Positions 17,138 to 26,708 of a stretch of 64,000 nt of DNA are shown in pieces. The DNA is taken from NCBI RefSeq assembly GCF_023101145.1, contig NZ_CP073714.1, positions 3,410,001 to 3,474,000 on the forward strand. Reading direction: 5' to 3'. The DNA is from Paenibacillus pabuli. GTDB taxonomy: Bacteria; Bacillota; Bacilli; Paenibacillales; Paenibacillaceae. The notes beneath the pieces were generated by a model that ran no database searches, had not been told where the DNA came from, and worked only from the letters and a program-made list of their open reading frames with translations. Each line of letters opens with the position of its first letter. The first letter of the stretch is position 1. Made by a program: the position numbers and the translations under genes.

Positions 17138-18592
17138 ATGAGATTATTTGAGATACTTTTAGTTCTGTCCTGTTTTGCTTTACTCGCAGACTTACTGTTT
17201 ATGAAAAGAAGTGCAAAAAAAACAGGCCTAGGTATAGGTATAGGAAGCAGTGTCATACTCGTAGCTCATTTATTGGTTGAGGGATACAGATGGCAGTTGC
17301 TTTTGGTATATATCATGACGGCGCTATTCATAATCATCGTTTTATTCAGGCATTCCGACAAGATGATCCATCTAAAAATAGGAAAGGTATTGAAGTATAG
17401 TTTATCTTCCCTAATCGTCATTCTGCTTGTTGCTTCTACCCTCTTGTCGGTATACTTACCTGTCTTTGATTTGCCGAAGCCGGAGGGTCCAGAGAAAGTG
17501 GGTACTCAGACCTTTCATTTTACAGATCAGAACAGAGATGAAGTCTTAACTGAAGATCAAAATGAGAAGAGGGAATTAATGGTTCAAGTATGGTATCCTA
17601 CCGAGAATATTCATAACAACAAGCGTGACACGCTGTTTCCAAATGATAAAGAAATGTTCAAAAAATATATTCAGAGCTTCTCTGCTTCTTTGAAACTGCC
17701 CGAATTCGTGCTCGACTACTGGAAATATAGTCATAGCAACTCTTATGAAAATGTAGAAATATTACCTTCTGCTAGTCCTTATCCCGTGGTACTGCTATCT
17801 CATGGTATGGGAACCAGTAGAGTTCTACAAGCATCACAGGCGGAGAATCTGGCCAGTCATGGGTTTATTGTAGTGACAATCGATCATACGTACAGCACGT
17901 TTGCTACCCTTTTTCCGGATGGCCGTGTAACGGGTTATACAACAAAGATGACAACCATAGATGACCGCAGAGAAGTTGGCGATATATGGACAAAAGACGT
18001 GGAGTTTGTAATTGATCAAATTGAAAAGCTGAATTCAGGTGCAATTGAAAGTCAGTTTAAAGGAAAAATCGATGTAGATAACATCGGTGCGATGGGGCAT
18101 TCTTTTGGGGGTGCAACGGCGTTTAATGCAACGTATTTAGATCATCGAATCAAGGCCGGGGTTAATATGGATGGGTCACTGAATGAAGTAGAAGATAGAG
18201 ATGATATAAACAAGCCGTTTATGTTTATCAGATCGGGAAATTTTGAAGACTGGTTAGCCAATTTTGAAAAGGATAGAAATTCGGATGACGAAGTAACTAA
18301 ATTTCTTTCAGATGAGCTGCACATTATGAAAAATGTTATTGAACATGGGGGAAATGTGATTTATATAGAAGGAACCCAGCACTTCAATTTCACGGATCTT
18401 CAATTTTATTCAGAACTGATTAAACTGTCCGGGATCACAGGAGAGATCAATGGTAAAAGAGGATCAGACATCGTAAATCAATATGTCCTCGATTTCTTTA
18501 ATAAGCAGCTGAAAGGAACCGGTGGCAATCTGCTTCAGGGACCGAGCGACATGTATCCAGAGGTGAAATTTGTGGATCCGAAAGAACTCTAA
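17138..18592 (+). CDS. Polytopic membrane protein with PAF-acetylhydrolase-like alpha/beta hydrolase domain
   Basis: 484 residues. The first 115 residues hold about four membrane helices; the rest is a hydrolase of the platelet-activating-factor acetylhydrolase/dienelactone-hydrolase-like group. LLSHGMGTSR forms the oxyanion loop, S322 in GHSFGG is the nucleophile, a probable Asp lies in NMDGS and His in GTQHFNFTD. GAGAGG lies 8 bases before ATG 17138. The secreted S12 hydrolase gene follows by 23 bases, so both are likely one operon. It may process short acyl esters or lipids at the envelope, but substrate is not deducible. No repeat operator is seen upstream. Confidence 0.82.
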   Translation: MRLFEILLVLSCFALLADLLFMKRSAKKTGLGIGIGSSVILVAHLLVEGYRWQLLLVYIMTALFIIIVLFRHSDKMIHLKIGKVLKYSLSSLIVILLVASTLLSVYLPVFDLPKPEGPEKVGTQTFHFTDQNRDEVLTEDQNEKRELMVQVWYPTENIHNNKRDTLFPNDKEMFKKYIQSFSASLKLPEFVLDYWKYSHSNSYENVEILPSASPYPVVLLSHGMGTSRVLQASQAENLASHGFIVVTIDHTYSTFATLFPDGRVTGYTTKMTTIDDRREVGDIWTKDVEFVIDQIEKLNSGAIESQFKGKIDVDNIGAMGHSFGGATAFNATYLDHRIKAGVNMDGSLNEVEDRDDINKPFMFIRSGNFEDWLANFEKDRNSDDEVTKFLSDELHIMKNVIEHGGNVIYIEGTQHFNFTDLQFYSELIKLSGITGEINGKRGSDIVNQYVLDFFNKQLKGTGGNLLQGPSDMYPEVKFVDPKEL

Positions 18593-18615
18593 TTTAAACT
18601 CAGGAGATGATGTGA

Positions 18616-20703
18616 ATGGGACGACAAACGGGAAAACGAACTTCAATCACCGCCTTAACTCTGGTGTTAATGATGTTAGCTCCAATGTCAGTCATGGCCG
18701 CACCAGCTACGAGTAACAACAGCGATCTGACGTATGAACCAACCAAGAAAATAGTAGCGGAGAAAGCGAAGATCCTTACTGAGACGTACGGTACGACCAG
18801 TGTGCAATATGCATTAATCGATGCTGGAGAGATTGTGGTGTCCGGTCAAACGGGCAAGAACGATCTAAATAACAAGGTGCCTCTTACTTCGAACACAATC
18901 TACGGCATCGGCTCAACAAGTAAAATGTTTCTTACAGCTTCTGTTATGAAGCTTGTTGATGATGGCAAGATCGATTTGGATGTGCCAATTGTGAACTATT
19001 TACCTGATTTTAAGATGAAAGATAACCGCTACACATTAATCACACCACGTATGTTGTTGAATCATTCCTCTGGTCTGTTAGGCAGCACCGGAAGCAATGC
19101 CACATTATACGGAGATAACGATACGTATTCACATGACACGTTTCTGGATCAATTGGCGAATCAACACCTGAAGGCTGATCCTGGCGCGTACTCGGTGTAT
19201 AGTAACGACAGTTTTACGTTAGCCGAGATTCTAGTTGAAAGAGTGAGCGGCATGGGCTTTACAGCTTTTATACACCACTATTTTACGGAACCTCTGGACA
19301 TGAATCATACCAAAACACCACAGGATGTCGTTGATCCGGCAGCAATGGCGGGAATCTATTCTCCTTTGGTTGAAGGCCAGCTTCCTCAAGAGAATTATAA
19401 TATCATCGCTACTGGAGGCATCTATTCCACCGCTGAAGATCTGGTGAAATTTTCACAAATCTTCACGGGAGAAGTCGATGGTATTCTATCCAGTAAGTCG
19501 GTAGAAGCCATGGCGCAAGAAGAATACAAAAGAGGCATGTGGCCGGAAGATAGCGACACGTCCATCTCTTACGGGCTAGGGTGGGATAGTGTAAATTTGT
19601 ACCCATTCAGTGAATATGGCATCAAGGCCCTGACGAAAGGTGGAGATACGATATCGTATCACTCCTCTCTAATCATACTGCCGGAATACAATCTAGCTGC
19701 AGCCGTTACCTCTTCAGGGGGAACAAGTGCCAGAGATCAGTTCATTGCAAGTGAACTATTACTCAGTGCACTAGAGGAAAAGGGTATTATTACAGAACGA
19801 AAGCCGGAAAAATCTTTTGGCGTACCAGTGAAGGCGGATATGCCTGAAGAAATATCCACGTATGCCGGTATATATGGCGCCAATAATTCGGTTAAGAAGG
19901 TTGAAATTAATGCTGGAAAAATGACTGTATCCGCGCTGACAGCTCCAAATAACCCGGCTCAAGAATACACATATACAGCGGATGGTACGTTTGTTAACGA
20001 TAAAGGCACAGAAAAGCTGAAATTCGTTACAGAGCAGAATGGAAGGACGTATCTGTGGTCTCGATCTTATATATCCATGCCGGGACTTGGACAGTTGGCG
20101 TTCTCAGAATATACGGCGGAGAAGCTGGAAGCCAATGAATTACCCCAGGATATTACCGCCTCATGGGAGCAGCGTGAAGGTAAGATATACTACGTGGTGA
20201 ATCAGAAGTATACATCAACTGTATATCTGCATTCATCACCAATCCTTTCTTTCCATATGAACGAAGAGACTCCAGGGTATGTGACCAATAGTAAGATTAT
20301 TGGAGTCAACGAAGCAGTTACGGATCTGCAAATTCCTGGCATGGCAGGACGGGATTCAAAGGAAATTTATTTCGCTGAAAAGAACGGAGTGGAGTACATT
20401 ACAGCTCTAGGTAGTGTGTACGCCAGCGATGAAATTGTAAAACCACTCTATTCGGGTAAACAATCTGTAACAACGATTCAAGCAGACGGTTATGCCAAAT
20501 GGTTCTTGGTGCCAACAACGTTGAATGGAAAAGTCATGACCGTTAAACTGCCTTCAAATGGCGCCTTTGCCGTATATGATCAAAAGGGTGTATGTATTAA
20601 TCACACCGTAGTCAGCGGTAAGAATGAGGTTGTTTTACCGGAAAACGGCCGCATTGTATTTGCAGGTGAGGCCGGTTCCAAGTTTGAAATTTCATTAAAA
20701 TAG
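18616..20703 (+). CDS. Secreted serine hydrolase, class-C beta-lactamase/S12 fold (copy 1)
   Basis: 695 residues. A signal peptide ends after VMAA (about residue 29). The beta-lactamase-fold catalytic domain (about 40-390) has S100-T-S-K103 and Y195-S-N197; the third motif appears as KGGD near residue 341. About 300 residues follow in a beta-rich C-terminal region of unknown role, ending in [17 protein letters not shown]. The family includes D-aminopeptidases, DD-peptidases and esterases; no beta-lactamase activity is implied. AGGAGATG precedes ATG 18616. It is a full-length paralogue of the protein at 24554. Its terminator has been split by the IS3-family insertion at 20762. Confidence 0.9.
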   Translation: MGRQTGKRTSITALTLVLMMLAPMSVMAAPATSNNSDLTYEPTKKIVAEKAKILTETYGTTSVQYALIDAGEIVVSGQTGKNDLNNKVPLTSNTIYGIGSTSKMFLTASVMKLVDDGKIDLDVPIVNYLPDFKMKDNRYTLITPRMLLNHSSGLLGSTGSNATLYGDNDTYSHDTFLDQLANQHLKADPGAYSVYSNDSFTLAEILVERVSGMGFTAFIHHYFTEPLDMNHTKTPQDVVDPAAMAGIYSPLVEGQLPQENYNIIATGGIYSTAEDLVKFSQIFTGEVDGILSSKSVEAMAQEEYKRGMWPEDSDTSISYGLGWDSVNLYPFSEYGIKALTKGGDTISYHSSLIILPEYNLAAAVTSSGGTSARDQFIASELLLSALEEKGIITERKPEKSFGVPVKADMPEEISTYAGIYGANNSVKKVEINAGKMTVSALTAPNNPAQEYTYTADGTFVNDKGTEKLKFVTEQNGRTYLWSRSYISMPGLGQLAFSEYTAEKLEANELPQDITASWEQREGKIYYVVNQKYTSTVYLHSSPILSFHMNEETPGYVTNSKIIGVNEAVTDLQIPGMAGRDSKEIYFAEKNGVEYITALGSVYASDEIVKPLYSGKQSVTTIQADGYAKWFLVPTTLNGKVMTVKLPSNGAFAVYDQKGVCINHTVVSGKNEVVLPENGRIVFAGEAGSKFEISLK

Positions 20704-20744
20704 ATGAATTCTAGTAAGGTAGCATGTTTAACGAAACTAAGAAG

Positions 20745-20753
20745 GCAGCCGAT
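20745..20753 (+). terminator. Left arm of a terminator split by an insertion sequence
   Basis: GCAGCCGAT here pairs with ATCGGCTGC at 22210-22218, which is followed by TTTT. Joining the flanks at the duplicated TAA restores a 9-bp stem, a 7-base loop and a T tract. The original terminator of the serine hydrolase gene was thus interrupted in its loop. Confidence 0.8.
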
Positions 20754-20766
20754 CAAAGTAATGAAC

Positions 20767-20808
20767 TGCACCCCAATTGTTAGACACCATCTAACAATTG
20801 GAGGTGCA
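20767..20808 (+). promoter_or_regulatory. Hairpin at the IS left end that can hide the orfA ribosome site
   Basis: TGCACC with CCAATTGTTAGA pairs with TCTAACAATTGG and GGTGCA, an 18-bp stem with one bulged A and a 5-base loop. The ribosome site GGAGGTG (20800-20806) lies in the 3' arm. RNA that reads in from the upstream gene would form the stem, while RNA started inside the element would lack the 5' arm. This is the known layout protecting several insertion sequences from impinging transcription. Confidence 0.6.
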
Positions 20809-20814
20809 GTTTTT

Positions 20815-21348
20815 TTGTCAAAATTTAATTTAGACTTGAAAATAGAAGCTATTCATCAATATTTATCAGGAAATGAAGGGATTAAAAGCATTGCGAAATC
20901 CTTAGGAATTAATCATGAAATCCTGCGTATGTGGATCAAGCAATACGAATATCACGGTTTAAAAGCTTTTGAAAAAACCTATACAGCTTACTCTCTAACC
21001 TATAAACTAGACGTACTCAACTATATGAACGAAAATGGGACGTCTCCAAATGAAGCTGCTGTCATTTTCAATATCTCTTCTCCAGGGGTTATTCGAAGGT
21101 GGCGCAGTCAGTTCAATGAAAATGGGATCGACGCCCTAAAACCAAAGATAAAGGGGCGTCATCGTATGACGGATAAGAATAAAAAAGGACTTCAAAAGCA
21201 AGAACCTGCTGAGGGATCGCTTGAAGCTCTACAAGCTGAATTAGAACGTTTGCGTATGGAAAACGCCTACTTAAAAAAGTTGAATGCCTTAGTTCAAAAC
21301 AAGGAAAAATCACCAAACAAGACAAAGCGCAAGTCGTCTATGAATTAA
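20815..21348 (+). CDS. IS3-family transposase OrfA (DNA-binding part)
   Basis: 177 residues. Two helix-turn-helix units of the IS150 type (about 20-45 and 70-100, SLGINHEILRMWIKQY) are followed by a leucine-zipper-like coiled coil (LEALQAELERLRMENAYLKK). The start is TTG 20815, 8 bases after GGAGGTG; earlier in-frame codons lie outside the element. Close to its end, A-AAA-AAG at 21273-21279 is in the right phase for a programmed -1 shift into the orfB frame. Confidence 0.9.
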   Translation: MSKFNLDLKIEAIHQYLSGNEGIKSIAKSLGINHEILRMWIKQYEYHGLKAFEKTYTAYSLTYKLDVLNYMNENGTSPNEAAVIFNISSPGVIRRWRSQFNENGIDALKPKIKGRHRMTDKNKKGLQKQEPAEGSLEALQAELERLRMENAYLKKLNALVQNKEKSPNKTKRKSSMN

Positions 21349-21362
21349 GGCTTGAATTCCCG

Positions 21363-22175
21363 GTGGTTGCATTGTTAGCGTTCGCTGAAGTCCCACGTAG
21401 TACCTTCTATTACTGGGTGAAGCAGTTTGACAAGCCAGATCTAGACGCAGATCTAAAACTCCTTATTCAATCCATTTATGAGGAACATCATGGGCGTTAT
21501 GGATATCGTCGTATCCGTGATGAACTAGTTAATCGTGGACACCGAGTTAACCATAAAAAAGTACTGCGTATCATGAAAGAATTAGGCCTGCAATCAGTGG
21601 TGCGTATGAAGAAATATCGCTCCTATAAAGGAACAGTAGGTAAGATTGCACCCAACGTACTGGATCGTAATTTTCTAGCAGAAAAACCAAATGAGAAGTG
21701 GGTTACGGATATTACTGAATTCAAGTTGTTTGGAGAAAAGATGTATTTATCACCTGTTCTGGACTTGTATAACGGTGAGATTATTACGTACACAGTAGGG
21801 TCTCGCCCTACGTATTCATTAGTCTCCGAGATGCTAAATAAAGCCTTTAAACGCTTGTCCAACGAGGATAAACTCCTCCTGCATTCGGATCAAGGCTGGC
21901 ACTACCAGATGAAGCAGTATCGACAGGCTTTAAAGAGACAAGCGATTATCCAGAGCATGTCACGCAAAGGGAATTGTTATGATAACGCAGTAATGGAGAA
22001 CTTCTTTGGCATTATGAAGTCAGAGTTTTTTTATCTTCATGAATTTGAAAGTGTAGATCACTTCAAGCAAGAGCTGGCACGATACATGGATTACTACAAT
22101 CACAAACGCATCAAGTCAAAATTAAAAGGCATGAGTCCGGTACAATACCGAGCTCATGCCCAACAAATTGCATAA
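21363..22175 (+). CDS. IS3-family transposase OrfB (DDE integrase part), made by -1 frameshift
   Basis: 270 residues counted from GTG 21363. It has the IS3 HTH_21 segment (HGRYGYRRI) and a retroviral-type rve catalytic core with D in TDITEF, D in LHSDQG and E in MENFFG. No convincing ribosome site precedes 21363. The frame is open upstream back to the A6G heptamer at 21273-21279, and shifting back by one base there would give an OrfAB fusion that is the active transposase. Catalytic residues are complete. Confidence 0.92.
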   Translation: MVALLAFAEVPRSTFYYWVKQFDKPDLDADLKLLIQSIYEEHHGRYGYRRIRDELVNRGHRVNHKKVLRIMKELGLQSVVRMKKYRSYKGTVGKIAPNVLDRNFLAEKPNEKWVTDITEFKLFGEKMYLSPVLDLYNGEIITYTVGSRPTYSLVSEMLNKAFKRLSNEDKLLLHSDQGWHYQMKQYRQALKRQAIIQSMSRKGNCYDNAVMENFFGIMKSEFFYLHEFESVDHFKQELARYMDYYNHKRIKSKLKGMSPVQYRAHAQQIA

Positions 22176-22209
22176 AAATATTTGTCTAACTTTAAGGGGT
22201 CACTTCATA

Positions 22210-22222
22210 ATCGGCTGCTTTT
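22210..22222 (+). terminator. Right arm and T tract of the terminator split by the insertion sequence
   Basis: ATCGGCTGC followed by TTTT complements 20745-20753. Alone it cannot fold, so it should no longer stop transcripts from the serine hydrolase gene. Confidence 0.75.
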
Positions 22223-22271
22223 GTTCAATTTAACTATAAATAGTTTGTCACTTCAGTTAGGCATGATTTAG

Positions 22272-22311
22272 AATTCTTCGCTCCTGCTCAACTGAAGAAT
22301 TATTCTTTTTT
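22272..22311 (+). promoter_or_regulatory. AT-rich leader hairpin before the TCS3 regulator gene
   Basis: AATTCTTC (22272-22279) pairs with GAAGAATT (22294-22301) and is followed by ATTCTTTTTT, right before the ribosome site at 22312. It could be a weak terminator or attenuator. The stem has only 2 G-C pairs, so support is limited. Confidence 0.3.
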
Positions 22312-22326
22312 AGGAGAGTGGAAACG

Positions 22327-23001
22327 ATGCCTACGATATTAGTTGCTGACGACGATGCGAACATTCGCAAACTCGTCTGTTTATTTTTGCGCAACGACGG
22401 ATTTACTACCATCAACGCCGTAGACGGAAAGGAAGCCCTGGCTATCTATACCTCCACGCCAGTCGATTTGGTTATTCTTGATATAATGATGCCAGTCATG
22501 GACGGTTGGGCATTATGCGAGGAACTTCGAAGAGCCAATCCGGATCTTCCGTTACTCATGTTGACGGCAAGAAACGAGACCTGGGAGAAAGTACAAGCAT
22601 TTCAGCTCGGGACAGATGACTATATGACGAAGCCATTCGATCCGCTTGAGTTGATGGCTCGCGTCAAGGCACTGTTGAAACGATACCGTATAGGTTTAAC
22701 GCAGACCATCCAATTAGGAAACGTTATTCTGAACCGTCAGACGTATAAGGTCCTGAGGGGTACAGAGTCGTTCACCTTGCCGCTTAAAGAGTTCGAATTA
22801 TTGTATAAACTTGCTGGATTACCGGGACAAGTCTATACGCGGGAGCAACTAATCGATCAAGTTTGGGGAATTAATTATACTGGCGATGATCGAACGATAG
22901 ACGTGCATATTAAACGTCTACGCGAACGTTTTGCCGATATCTCCGATTTTCGTATCGAAACGGTGCGGGGACTTGGCTACCGGCTAGAGGTGCAGGAGTG
23001 A
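22327..23001 (+). CDS. OmpR/PhoB-family response regulator (TCS3)
   Basis: 224 residues, near-duplicate of the regulator at 12609. Acid pocket VADDDANI, phospho-acceptor D52 in ILDIMMPVMDGW, Lys in MTKPFDP, winged helix with RTIDVHIKRLRERF. ATG 22327 follows AGGAGAG by 8 bases; GTG 22318 overlaps that site and is rejected. It begins the second half of the duplicated island, about 100 bases after the IS3 element, and is coupled to its kinase by GTGA. Confidence 0.93.
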   Translation: MPTILVADDDANIRKLVCLFLRNDGFTTINAVDGKEALAIYTSTPVDLVILDIMMPVMDGWALCEELRRANPDLPLLMLTARNETWEKVQAFQLGTDDYMTKPFDPLELMARVKALLKRYRIGLTQTIQLGNVILNRQTYKVLRGTESFTLPLKEFELLYKLAGLPGQVYTREQLIDQVWGINYTGDDRTIDVHIKRLRERFADISDFRIETVRGLGYRLEVQE

Positions 23002-24359
23002 CCGGCTCCCTCTATACACGTGTAGTCCTGACCTTTCTGGTCTCCGTGATCGGGGGCACAATCCTTTCTTTTCTTGCTACAACCTGGATATTTCAAGATA
23101 AATTAAACGAAAACATACAAGCCTCCTTGCTTGACTTTGGCCAGGATATCGTCCGCATCTACGAGACATTGCCTCTACGCGAAGCAGAAATGTTTATAAG
23201 TGAAATGAAACAACTCAACTCTTACCACATTCGAATCTATAAAGGAACGGGTCAGTTTCAATCCTATGGAGAACTTAAAGGACAACATCCTTTCCTAGTG
23301 ACTACAGAACAAGTGAAGGAAGTGCTGGATGGAGGAAGAGTCCAAGTTAATGGAATCGATACGATCTTCTTGGGATTGCCGATAAAAACTGAAATGGGAA
23401 GCATAGCAATGTTTGTAGAGCCCCTCACTTCCTCTTCCACCTCATTTCTTATCAAGTTTGTTGTAACCTTTTTGATTTGTTCCTTGTTAGCAGGGAGCCT
23501 ATTGATACTAATTGCGGCTATTTTTCTGGTAAGACCGATCAAAAAATTGACAGAAGCGACCCGGCTTATAGCTGCTGGAGATTTCAACGTCAAGCTTAAT
23601 ATTAAACAAAAGGGTGAGATAGGTACTTTGGCTCGCAGCTTTGAAGAAATGATGCACGATCTAAAGCAGCTTGAGCAGATGCGCAGGGAATTCGTAGCAA
23701 ACGTGTCCCATGAAGTTCAGTCTCCGCTCACATCCATTTCCGGTTTTGCTATAGCGCTCAAGCAGGTAGACCTCCCGGATGACGAAAGAAGCGATTATCT
23801 CGACATTATCATCACTGAAACTGCACGAATGTCCAAAATAAGTGATAGTCTGCTAAAGCTGAGTTTGCTTGAATCTCAATCATTGCAAATGCGGCTGGCT
23901 ACGCTCAGTCTGGATGAACAGATCAGACGAGTGATTGTCGCTATTCAACCCCAATGGTCGGCCCGTAACATTCAGATCGATCTTGATTTGCAGCCCACCC
24001 AAATCACGGCCGATTATGACCAGTTAAATCAGGTGTGGATCAATATCTTCGGCAATGCCATCAAATTTTCCGAAGATGGTGCCAGAATTAACGTCACGAT
24101 CAAACAGAATATCAAGAACGTGGCGATCCGCATATCGGATTCGGGTATAGGTATTCTCCCGGAAGACCAAAAGCGTATATTTGACCGCTTCTTTAAAGCA
24201 GATCGTTCCCACAGTCAGAAATATGAAGGAAGCGGTATGGGACTAGCTATTGTAAAGCAGATCGTCTCGCTTCATCAAGGGGACATACGGGTGGAGAGCG
24301 AATATGGACAAGGAACGACCTTCATAGTCATCTTGCCAATCACAACACCCACAGAGTGA
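22998..24359 (+). CDS. Sensor histidine kinase with extracellular sensor domain (TCS3)
   Basis: 453 residues starting at GTG 22998, overlapping the regulator stop. Layout equals the kinase at 13280: TM1 (about 7-27), extracellular domain of about 125 residues, TM2 (about 155-178), HAMP (RPIKKLTEATRLIAAGDFNV), H238 in VSHEVQSPLTSISGF, N box NIFGNAIKFS, DSGIGI and GSGMGLAI. The serine hydrolase and alpha/beta hydrolase genes downstream carry the shared repeat operator and are its likely targets. Confidence 0.93.
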   Translation: MTGSLYTRVVLTFLVSVIGGTILSFLATTWIFQDKLNENIQASLLDFGQDIVRIYETLPLREAEMFISEMKQLNSYHIRIYKGTGQFQSYGELKGQHPFLVTTEQVKEVLDGGRVQVNGIDTIFLGLPIKTEMGSIAMFVEPLTSSSTSFLIKFVVTFLICSLLAGSLLILIAAIFLVRPIKKLTEATRLIAAGDFNVKLNIKQKGEIGTLARSFEEMMHDLKQLEQMRREFVANVSHEVQSPLTSISGFAIALKQVDLPDDERSDYLDIIITETARMSKISDSLLKLSLLESQSLQMRLATLSLDEQIRRVIVAIQPQWSARNIQIDLDLQPTQITADYDQLNQVWINIFGNAIKFSEDGARINVTIKQNIKNVAIRISDSGIGILPEDQKRIFDRFFKADRSHSQKYEGSGMGLAIVKQIVSLHQGDIRVESEYGQGTTFIVILPITTPTE

Positions 24360-24437
24360 TTGAATTTCATGCCTTCACTAGGCTATGACACCCTGTATAA
24401 ACCTCCTTGCGTATAATGATGCAAACTTTTTTTGCCT

Positions 24438-24477
24438 GTTCATCCTCCGTTCATGTTGTAGTCATTAGGGGGACATC
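24438..24477 (+). promoter_or_regulatory. Repeat-operator promoter of the second serine hydrolase operon
   Basis: GTTCAT 24438, GTTCAT 24449 and AGTCAT 24460 lie at 11-bp steps, with GACATC at 24472 as -10, 17 bp after the second half-site. It matches the promoters at 14764 and 15905 position by position, although the gene controlled belongs to a different protein family. Confidence 0.7.
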
Positions 24478-24553
24478 TTGGTTTGTTATATTGTCTTTAG
24501 CGCCCACGTTATGGTGGCTTAACACAATGTTGAAGACAGGAGTAGATGCAAGA

Positions 24554-26683
24554 ATGAAACCAAGAGAGGTAACAAAACTGGAGATGAGTGTGAGGAGAGC
24601 AAGAAAGAGAAATACTATAGCTGCTGTGACTCTCATGCTGACGATACTTGCCCCAATGTCTGCAATGGCCGCACCGGCTGCCATGAATAACAGCATTAAC
24701 CTTACGTACGAAACAACAAAGAAAACCGTAATCGAAAAAGCTAAATTGCTGACGGAGACGTACGGTACGACGAGTCTGCAATATGCGCTCATTGATGGTG
24801 GAGAGATTACGGTGTCCGGTCAAACGGGGAAGAACGATCTAAACGACAAGGTACCTCTTACTACGAACACGATCTATGGCATAGGGTCAACCAGTAAAAT
24901 GTTTCTTACAGCTTCAGTGATGAAGCTGGTGGATGAAGGCAAGATCGATTTGGATGTGCCTGTTGTGAACTATATGCCTGATTTTAAAATGAAAGATAAT
25001 CGATACAAACAGATTACACCCCGTATGTTGCTGAATCATTCAGCCGGGCTTCCCGGAGGCTCTAACGGTAGTGCTATACTGTATGGGGACAATGATACCT
25101 ATGCACATGATACCTTTTTGGATCAATTGGCGACCCAGAATCTGATGGCAGAGCAAGGTGCGTATTCGGTGTACTCTAACGATGGATTTACATTAGCTGA
25201 AATTCTGGTTGAGAGAGTCACTGGTATGAGCTTTACGGCATTTATACACAAATATTTTACAGAGCCTCTGAAAATGAATCATACCAAAACACCACAGGAT
25301 ATAGTTAATCCGGAAGAAATGGCGGGAATCTATTCCCCTTTTTATGAGGCACAACTTCCAAAAGAGAATTATAATATCATTGCTTCAGGAGGCATATATT
25401 CCACCGCTAAGGATCTGGTGAAATTTTCGCAAATCTTCACAGGAGAGGTCAAAGGGATTCTTTCCAACAAGTCGGTAGAAGCCATGGAGCAAAAAGAATA
25501 CAGAAGAGGCATGTGGCCAGAGGATAGTGATTCTTCTATGTCTTACGGATTAGGGTGGGATAGTGTGGACTTGTTCCCATTCAGTGACTACGGCATCAAG
25601 GCTGTTACGAAAGGTGGAGATACGTTATCTTATCATTCTTCACTCGTCGTACTTCCGGAATACAACATGGCTGCAGCCGTGATCTCTTCAGGCGGAGCAA
25701 GTATAACCAATCAATTCATTGCGAGTGAGTTATTACTTAGCGCACTTGAAGAAAAGGGCATTATTAAAGAACGGAAACCGGAAAAATCATTTGGTGTACC
25801 TGTGAAGGCTGATATGCCTAAAGAAATCTCCAAGTTTGCAGGGAATTATGGTGGCAATAATTCAGTTACGAAGATCAAAATAAATAAGGCTGGACAAATG
25901 ACGGTCTCCTCTCTCACGTCTCCAAGTAATCCAGTTCAAGAATACACCTATACATCAGATGGTTCCTTTGTGAGTGATGATGGTACAGAAAAGTTGAAAT
26001 TTGTTGTGGAGGGAAATGGGAATACCTACCTGTGGTCTCGATCTTATATCTCCGTTCCAGGACTCGGACAGGTGGCTCTCTCAGAATATAATGCGGAGAA
26101 GCTGGAAGCCAATACATTACCCAATGAGATTAACGCTGCATGGGCAAAGCGTGATGGTAAAAAATATTATCTGGTGAATGCGAAATACACATCAATGTTT
26201 TATCTTAATGCTACATCGATCGTGCCTATTTATATGAATAAAGAGAATCCAGGGTATATGTCCAATAATAAGATTATTGGAGCAGGCGAAGCAGCCAATC
26301 AATTGCAGATTCCGGGTACTGCCGGACGAGAACCGATGGACATTCATTTCTTCAAAAAGAACGATGGAGAGTATCTTACATTTTCAGGTTATGTATTCGT
26401 CAGTGAGGAATTGGTAAAACCAATCTATTCCGGTAAACAATCCGCAACAACGATTCAAGCAGATGGATATGCCAAATGGTTTTCGGTACCCGCTACTGCG
26501 AAAGGAAAAGTCATGACAGTGAAGTTACCTGCAAATGGAGCCTTTGCTATCTATGATCAGAACGGAATTTGTATTAATCACAGCGTAGTCAGCGGTAAGA
26601 ATGTTGTTGTGTTACCCGAAAACGGCCGTATTGTATTTGCAGGTGAGGCTGGCGCCAAATTTGAAATTTCATTAAAAAAGTAA
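24554..26683 (+). CDS. Secreted serine hydrolase, class-C beta-lactamase/S12 fold (copy 2)
   Basis: 709 residues from ATG 24554 (AGGAG at 24538). An in-frame ATG at 24584 aligns better with the start of copy 1; an earlier in-frame start at 24407 would place the promoter inside the gene and is rejected. A signal peptide ends after AMAA. Catalytic motifs are S112-T-S-K115 and YSN, with KGGD further on, then the same beta-rich C-terminal region as copy 1. The two copies agree over their whole length (for example [27 protein letters not shown]). An alpha/beta hydrolase gene follows after 25 bases. Confidence 0.9.
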   Translation: MKPREVTKLEMSVRRARKRNTIAAVTLMLTILAPMSAMAAPAAMNNSINLTYETTKKTVIEKAKLLTETYGTTSLQYALIDGGEITVSGQTGKNDLNDKVPLTTNTIYGIGSTSKMFLTASVMKLVDEGKIDLDVPVVNYMPDFKMKDNRYKQITPRMLLNHSAGLPGGSNGSAILYGDNDTYAHDTFLDQLATQNLMAEQGAYSVYSNDGFTLAEILVERVTGMSFTAFIHKYFTEPLKMNHTKTPQDIVNPEEMAGIYSPFYEAQLPKENYNIIASGGIYSTAKDLVKFSQIFTGEVKGILSNKSVEAMEQKEYRRGMWPEDSDSSMSYGLGWDSVDLFPFSDYGIKAVTKGGDTLSYHSSLVVLPEYNMAAAVISSGGASITNQFIASELLLSALEEKGIIKERKPEKSFGVPVKADMPKEISKFAGNYGGNNSVTKIKINKAGQMTVSSLTSPSNPVQEYTYTSDGSFVSDDGTEKLKFVVEGNGNTYLWSRSYISVPGLGQVALSEYNAEKLEANTLPNEINAAWAKRDGKKYYLVNAKYTSMFYLNATSIVPIYMNKENPGYMSNNKIIGAGEAANQLQIPGTAGREPMDIHFFKKNDGEYLTFSGYVFVSEELVKPIYSGKQSATTIQADGYAKWFSVPATAKGKVMTVKLPANGAFAIYDQNGICINHSVVSGKNVVVLPENGRIVFAGEAGAKFEISLKK

Positions 26684-26708
26684 ATGAACTCAACAGGAGA
26701 GAACCATC

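Larger units (their letters stand above)
20762..22207 (+). mobile_element. IS3-family insertion sequence (IS150-type), 1446 bp
   Basis: Ends are imperfect inverted repeats: TGAACTGCACCCC at the left and TGAAGTGACCCC read inward from the right. The flanks carry a 3-bp target duplication, TAA at 20759-20761 and 22208-22210, as usual for IS3 elements. Two overlapping-frame genes, orfA and orfB, fill it. Both ends, the duplication and the catalytic residues are intact, so insertion looks recent. It lies in the terminator loop of the preceding gene. Confidence 0.93.

Noticed and set aside
24407..24553. N-terminal extension of the second serine hydrolase from an ATG at 24407
   Set aside because: It would run through the repeat-operator promoter at 24438-24477 and put residues before the signal peptide; copy 1 has no such extension.
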